Assembly (NCBI GenBank): GCA_025350425.1
Contig: JANXXW010000353.1
Span: 1 to 6,655, forward strand
Direction: 5' to 3'
From: Rhodospirillales bacterium
GTDB taxonomy: Bacteria; Pseudomonadota; Alphaproteobacteria; Acetobacterales; Acetobacteraceae
Length of the DNA: 6,655 nt
Of this stretch, positions 6,102 through 6,655 are shown piece by piece. Within the stretch, counting starts at the first letter, position 1. Each line of letters begins with the position of its first letter. Under the pieces are notes generated by a model that worked only from the letters and a program-made list of their open reading frames with translations, was not told the DNA's origin and did no database searches. The position numbers were made by a program, and so were the translations under genes.

Positions 6102-6655
6102 TCACCCTTCGCGCTGGTTGAGATTGGCGCGGAAAGCCTCGTGTTGATCGGCTTCAAGGCAGCGGCAGTCGAGCCATAAACGACCATGCGCGATGCGGCC
6201 GATCACGGGTTTCGGCAAATGGCGGAACGTCGCCGCCAAGCCGTCGATTTCGGGGCCGGCGAACGTGACGGCACGCGAAGGGATCAGGTCGATCGGCAAG
6301 GCGCCTGAACCGATTTGGCTGCGGCAACCCTCGATGGCGATATCGCACGTGGGACAGAACGCGGCGAGGGCGGGGCGGATGGCTTGTGCGGTGGCCTCGA
6401 TATCGGGTTCGGCGCGTGGACCTCGCGGCCGAGCGCAAGCGTGTTCAGCATCAGCAGAACGGCGGCAGCGTTGTTGTTTACCACGGTCGCGTCTTCGGCG
6501 CCGGTAAGCTCGCGCAACAAGTCTCGCACACGATCGTCGCGCTCACCGCGTCGACCGGTCGCCAGATCAAACTCGACAGTGGTGGGGTTGGCCAGGGCCT
6601 CAGCGGCGGCTTCGCGGGGCAAAGGGGCACGGCCAAGATTGGTATGCAGCACCGT
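6102..6655 (-). pseudogene. selA: L-seryl-tRNA(Sec) selenium transferase, internally deleted and frameshifted, 5' end outside window
   Basis: SelA is the PLP enzyme that converts seryl-tRNA(Sec) to selenocysteyl-tRNA(Sec). From the right edge, minus strand, one frame gives the N-terminal half of the catalytic region: TVLHTNLGRAPLP, EFDLATGRRG, LLRELTGAED, VNNNAAAVLLMLNTLALGREV, ending near 6421. From about 6419 the SelA C-terminus continues in another frame: PRAEPDIEATAQAI, SQIGSGALPIDLIPS, LPKPVIGRIAHGRLWLDCRCLE, with stop at 6102. Against E. coli SelA as I remember it, about 190 residues are missing at the junction, including the PLP-binding lysine in the GDKLLGGPQ segment. Staying in the first frame gives an unrelated tail that stops near 6284. 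The product cannot be active. The surviving parts are well conserved, so the loss looks recent. The family start lies roughly 80-90 codons upstream, beyond the window. Confidence 0.88.

Noticed and set aside
6109..6132. CGCGC/GCGCG hairpin just after the oxidoreductase stop as a terminator
   Set aside because: The stem is only 5 bp plus wobbles with a 12-base loop and no T-run, and it lies within conserved SelA C-terminal coding sequence, so chance is the simpler explanation.

Overview
The window is GC-rich, with compact genes and mostly G/C third codon positions. The protein types (alphaproteobacterial-style ornithine decarboxylase, a YihY/BrkB-like membrane protein, a stand-alone ModE DNA-binding domain beside a molybdoenzyme, and SelA) suggest an alphaproteobacterium, perhaps Rhodospirillales/Acetobacteraceae. 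That placement is inferred from remembered family resemblance, not from a search. The window looks chromosomal. I see no insertion sequence, phage gene, CRISPR array, rRNA or tRNA.

Layout. Positions 1-208 (minus) hold the 5' part of a type II 3-dehydroquinate dehydratase gene (aroQ) whose reading frame loses family similarity after about 45 codons; it runs off the left edge. Upstream of it on the same strand is an intact six-helix YihY/BrkB-like protein (253-1269, minus). A 307-base gap (1270-1576) separates that gene from a divergent ornithine decarboxylase gene (1577-2707, plus). The gap holds a structured leader with alternative pairings that can hide or expose the ribosome binding site. 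The decarboxylase gene converges on an aquaporin Z gene (2749-3489, minus), with a GC-rich hairpin between them. Upstream of aqpZ is a short ModE-like regulator (3554-3934, minus), divergent from a 699-residue molybdopterin oxidoreductase (4000-6099, plus). The oxidoreductase gene converges with 2 bases to spare on a broken selA gene (6102-6655, minus), which runs off the right edge.

How it fits together. The decarboxylase makes putrescine from ornithine, and its leader looks able to switch translation. The ModE-like protein and the molybdoenzyme share a 65-base divergent control region, so the regulator probably controls the enzyme and itself. The enzyme has a [4Fe-4S] cysteine set and a cysteine (C144), encoded by TGC, at the place where selenocysteine formate dehydrogenases carry selenocysteine. 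Next to it, selA (selenocysteine synthase) has lost roughly 190 central residues, including the PLP lysine region, and its two halves are in different frames. The simplest reading is a lineage that has lost selenocysteine synthesis while keeping a selenium-independent molybdoenzyme. With both edge genes broken, the window shows gene decay, or assembly/sequencing errors that need to be excluded.
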